Shown here in pieces: positions 62,317 through 64,000 of a stretch of DNA of 64,000 nucleotides. The position numbers were made by a program, and so were the translations under genes. The notes below the pieces were generated by a model. That model did no database searches. It saw only the letters and a program-made list of their open reading frames with translations, and was not told where the DNA came from. Position 1 is the stretch's first letter, and the number at the start of each line of letters is the position of its first letter. This DNA is from WHSW01 sp963767285. Its GTDB lineage: Bacteria; Actinomycetota; Thermoleophilia; Solirubrobacterales; 70-9. The stretch covers positions 1-64,000 of the forward strand of contig CAVYDJ010000004.1 of assembly GCA_963767285.1 (NCBI GenBank), in the 5' to 3' direction.

Positions 62317-63255
62317 ATGGGGGATGACGAGGCGATTGCGTTGCTTGCAGGGGAGCAGCACGGCGTGGTTGCCCGATGGCAGCTACTGGAGTTCGGCATC
62401 AGCGCCCGGTCGATCGACCATCGTCTTGCGACGGGACGGTTGCGCAGGCTCTACTCGGGCGCACACGCGACCTACGCGGTCGGTCACGAGTCCCTCACCC
62501 TTATTGCCCGGGCCACGGCCGCGACCCTGGCGGTCGGCCCGGGCTCCGCCGCAAGCCATTGGACGACCCTCGCATTGCACGGGCTCCTCGAGCGCCCGCG
62601 CCCGCTGATCCACGTCACCCACCCTCTCGAGCGACGAGCCGTGAAGGGGCTGTTCGTGCACCGTGGTGTCCTCCCGAACGACGAGGTGGAGATCGTCGAC
62701 GGGGTGCCTGCCACCGCAATGTCCCGCACCTTCGTCGACCTCTCGGCGGAGGGCAATGAGAGGGAGCTACGGACGTTTGTCAAACGCGCTGAGTTCAAGC
62801 AGCTCGTACGAGCCGACGACATCGTCGACATCCTCGCCCGCTACCCGCGCCGCCGGGGCCGTGGCACCCTCGCGCGAATCGCCGCGGGTTATGCACTCAC
62901 CGCCGGCCCGACACTGAGCCCGATCGAGGATGACTTCGCCGAGTTCTGCGGCCGGCGTGGGATACCGCCGCCCGAGACGAACGCGCCGATCCGGGCAGGT
63001 GGGAGGGTGCGCATCGGGGACTGCGTGTGGCGCGATGCTCGGGTGGTGGTGGAGCTCGACGGCCGCGACGCTCACGAACGGGAGCTCGCGTTTGAAGAGG
63101 ACCGCCGTCGAGATCGGGCCCTTACTGCTACGGGCTGGCGGGTCGTCCGCGTGACATCCGCCCAGCTGCGCGGCGACGCGGACCCGCTCGAGGCGGACCT
63201 GCGTGACCTGCTCGGCTTCGACGAACGCGGCTTTGGCCACACAGGAGGTGGGTAG
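62317..63255 (+). CDS. AbiEi-type HTH plus DUF559 (Vsr-like) nuclease fusion
   Basis: A 312-residue protein. The N-terminus is an AbiEi_4-like winged helix (LLAGEQHGVVARWQLLEFGIS, IDHRLATGRLRRLYSGAHAT YA), followed by a linker and middle domain with SAASHWTTLALHG. The C-terminal DUF559 domain is a Vsr/PD-(D/E)XK relative (RVVVELDGRDAHERELAFEE, RRRDRALTATGWRVVRVT, with ELDG and the D...R pattern). Such fusions are abundant in actinobacteria. ATG 62317 is chosen because it starts just after the left repeat; the frame is open to 62203. The C-terminus GFGHTGGG is encoded inside the right repeat. Confidence 0.82.
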   Translation: MGDDEAIALLAGEQHGVVARWQLLEFGISARSIDHRLATGRLRRLYSGAHATYAVGHESLTLIARATAATLAVGPGSAASHWTTLALHGLLERPRPLIHVTHPLERRAVKGLFVHRGVLPNDEVEIVDGVPATAMSRTFVDLSAEGNERELRTFVKRAEFKQLVRADDIVDILARYPRRRGRGTLARIAAGYALTAGPTLSPIEDDFAEFCGRRGIPPPETNAPIRAGGRVRIGDCVWRDARVVVELDGRDAHERELAFEEDRRRDRALTATGWRVVRVTSAQLRGDADPLEADLRDLLGFDERGFGHTGGG

Positions 63256-63263
63256 AGCCGCGT
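63220..63263. repeat. right 44-bp inverted repeat
   Basis: Inverted copy of 62265-62308. Extended on both sides it makes a longer hairpin with perfect 13-bp arms (GACGAACGCGGCT and AGCCGCGTTCGTC, 63220-63269). Confidence 0.85.
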
Positions 63264-63314
63264 TCGTCCGCAGTTGGACGCTGGTTGGACGCCTGGCCTG
63301 GACGATGGCGCGGC

Positions 63315-63527
63315 ATGCTCGTCACGCTCGTCATCCGGCTGGTCCCCGAGGGGCTGGCAGCTGGAAGGTTCGTCGGCCAGGTCGAGCATGTCGGCAGCGG
63401 GGAGACCCAGATGGTCCACGGCGTTTCGGACCTGGTCGGCTTCGCTCAGCGCACCAATTTGGAGATCGGCGGGTCGGCGGATAGGGTCGGCCCAGGCGGA
63501 GACATCGGAGATGACACGGAGGTCTGA
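63315..63527 (+). CDS. small protein of unknown function (RFxGQVEHVxSGE type)
   Basis: A 70-residue protein: LVTLVIRLVPEGLAAGRF, VGQVEHVGSGETQMVHGVSDLVGF. Short proteins with an RGxVEHVxSGE core and a final (D)LxxF helix are common in actinobacteria, often next to signalling or regulatory genes; none is characterised to my knowledge. Its stop is 4 bp before the next start. Confidence 0.6.
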   Translation: MLVTLVIRLVPEGLAAGRFVGQVEHVGSGETQMVHGVSDLVGFAQRTNLEIGGSADRVGPGGDIGDDTEV

Positions 63528-63531
63528 GGGA

Positions 63532-64000
63532 ATGTCGGTTCGGCTACGGGCCGTCGGATGCACGGCCCTCGCGGTGGGTGTTGTTGTGGCGGTTGGCGCG
63601 GTGCCCGCGGGTGCGAGCGTCGGGCAGCTCACCCAGAAAGCGACCCCTAACGGCTGCATCTTCGAGAATCCGCCCGGCCACGCCCAGTGCACCGTGGGTC
63701 GCGGCGTCGGCGACACGGACTCGGTCGTCAGCCCGGATGGCAAGAACGTCTACACGACTTCCTTCAACTACGACGGGAACCCGGTCAAGGGCACGCTCGC
63801 GATTCTCGACCGTAACCCGGCGACGGGCGTGGTCACGCAGAAGGCTGGGGCGGCAGGGTGTTTCCGCGACTCCGGCACACTCAGCGGGTGTACGCCAATC
63901 GATCGGATGCTGAAGCCGAATGGCGTTGCGATCAGCCCGGACGGCAAGAGCGTCTACGTCGCGGACTACGACTCGCTGACGCTGTGGGAGTTCGAGCGCG
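63532..64000 (+). CDS. secreted YVTN-type beta-propeller protein (cut by window end)
   Basis: The first 156 residues are seen: signal peptide (LRAVGCTALAVGVVVAVGAV PAGA), then propeller repeats with DSVVSPDGKNVYTTSF and GVAISPDGKSVYVADYDS, the YVTN/lactonase-like pattern. Two Cys pairs (NGCIFENPPGHAQC, GCFRDSGTLSGC) recall those in the NHL protein at 5269-7596. It runs off the end of the window. It begins 4 bp after the previous stop. Confidence 0.8.
   Translation, partial: MSVRLRAVGCTALAVGVVVAVGAVPAGASVGQLTQKATPNGCIFENPPGHAQCTVGRGVGDTDSVVSPDGKNVYTTSFNYDGNPVKGTLAILDRNPATGVVTQKAGAAGCFRDSGTLSGCTPIDRMLKPNGVAISPDGKSVYVADYDSLTLWEFER

Larger units (their letters stand above)
62265..63263 (+). mobile_element. 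candidate 1-kb cassette: inverted repeats around AbiEi/DUF559 gene
   Basis: The two 44-bp inverted repeats enclose one gene and nothing else; the right copy contains the gene's last 12 codons and stop. This layout fits a small mobile or replicating cassette carried by its own nuclease, or REP-like elements around a nuclease gene. Target-site duplications were not identified. Confidence 0.5.

Noticed and set aside
1..64000. tRNA, rRNA and CRISPR arrays
   Set aside because: None noticed when reading both strands; a covariance-model scan could not be run here.

Overview
The window is very G+C-rich. Its genes show a strong bias for G or C in third codon positions and frequent GTG/TTG starts, with many short gaps and 4-bp overlaps. 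Together with an F420-type nitroreductase, several Tat-exported proteins, DUF559/AbiEi fusions, many secreted propeller, RTX and collagen-like proteins, and a SARP/BTAD regulator, this points to a high-GC actinobacterium. Thermoleophilia (Solirubrobacterales-like) is the best guess from gene content alone; no rRNA or tRNA was seen to confirm it.

Layout. 1-1281 holds two decayed genes: an HNH endonuclease (+) and the C-terminal part of an ImmA/IrrE peptidase (-). 1285-4410 is a divergent pair of Tat-exported berberine-bridge-type FAD oxidases. 4442-13668 carries a possible tiny membrane peptide, a conserved GHRPCAEC protein, an NHL-repeat protein, a secretory lipase, a Uma2 nuclease, a quinone oxidoreductase, a VapBC-type module, a bicupin and an RTX-type repeat protein. 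13766-19050 holds a frameshifted metzincin-like protease, a lipoprotein, a secreted protein with an unclear end and an L,D-transpeptidase. 19093-20633 is an ABC-2 exporter pair. 20724-26238 has a GH25 lysozyme, a GIY-YIG-like protein, a small coiled-coil protein, a Tat-exported collagen-like protein, and a divergent pair of glycosyltransferase-type genes sharing one tiny promoter.

26239-26521 has no protein gene but contains a dense set of hairpins, including a tandem ~40-nt repeat, and is a candidate structured RNA. A minus-strand cluster (26522-29031) holds a zinc ribbon, DUF1330, an LPG-synthase-like membrane protein, a cysteine-less HesB-like protein and a SprT-like protease. A plus-strand run (29077-36344) holds an unknown membrane protein, a beta-rich protein, a GST, oligoendopeptidase F, an M14 carboxypeptidase and a secreted protein. 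A minus-strand run (42210 to 36341) starts with typA and continues through an F420-type nitroreductase, a small protein, a K+ channel, a luciferase-like oxidoreductase, an unknown protein and an MBL-fold hydrolase. A GGDEF cyclase and a coiled-coil protein diverge around a perfect 22-bp palindrome. 46617-52169 is a translationally coupled beta-oxidation-like operon (acyl-CoA dehydrogenase, thiolase, FabG-type reductase, MaoC hydratase). A DEAD-box helicase, a decayed RTX gene, an EEP phosphodiesterase, an ABC1 kinase, a NERD-like protein, a zinc-ribbon protein, a MORN-variant protein, a MOSC protein and a 992-residue BTAD regulator follow.

The most distinctive item is near the right edge: an AbiEi/DUF559 (Vsr-like nuclease) gene enclosed by 44-bp inverted repeats (62265-62308 and 63220-63263, 42 of 44 bases matching), each itself a hairpin. 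It looks like a small mobile cassette. Two window-wide patterns also stand out. One is a TANNNT/GANNNT hexamer lying exactly 6 nt before the start codon of about ten genes, a leaderless-promoter signature. The other is a set of single-base insertions that break otherwise well-kept genes, which may be sequencing errors or young pseudogenes.
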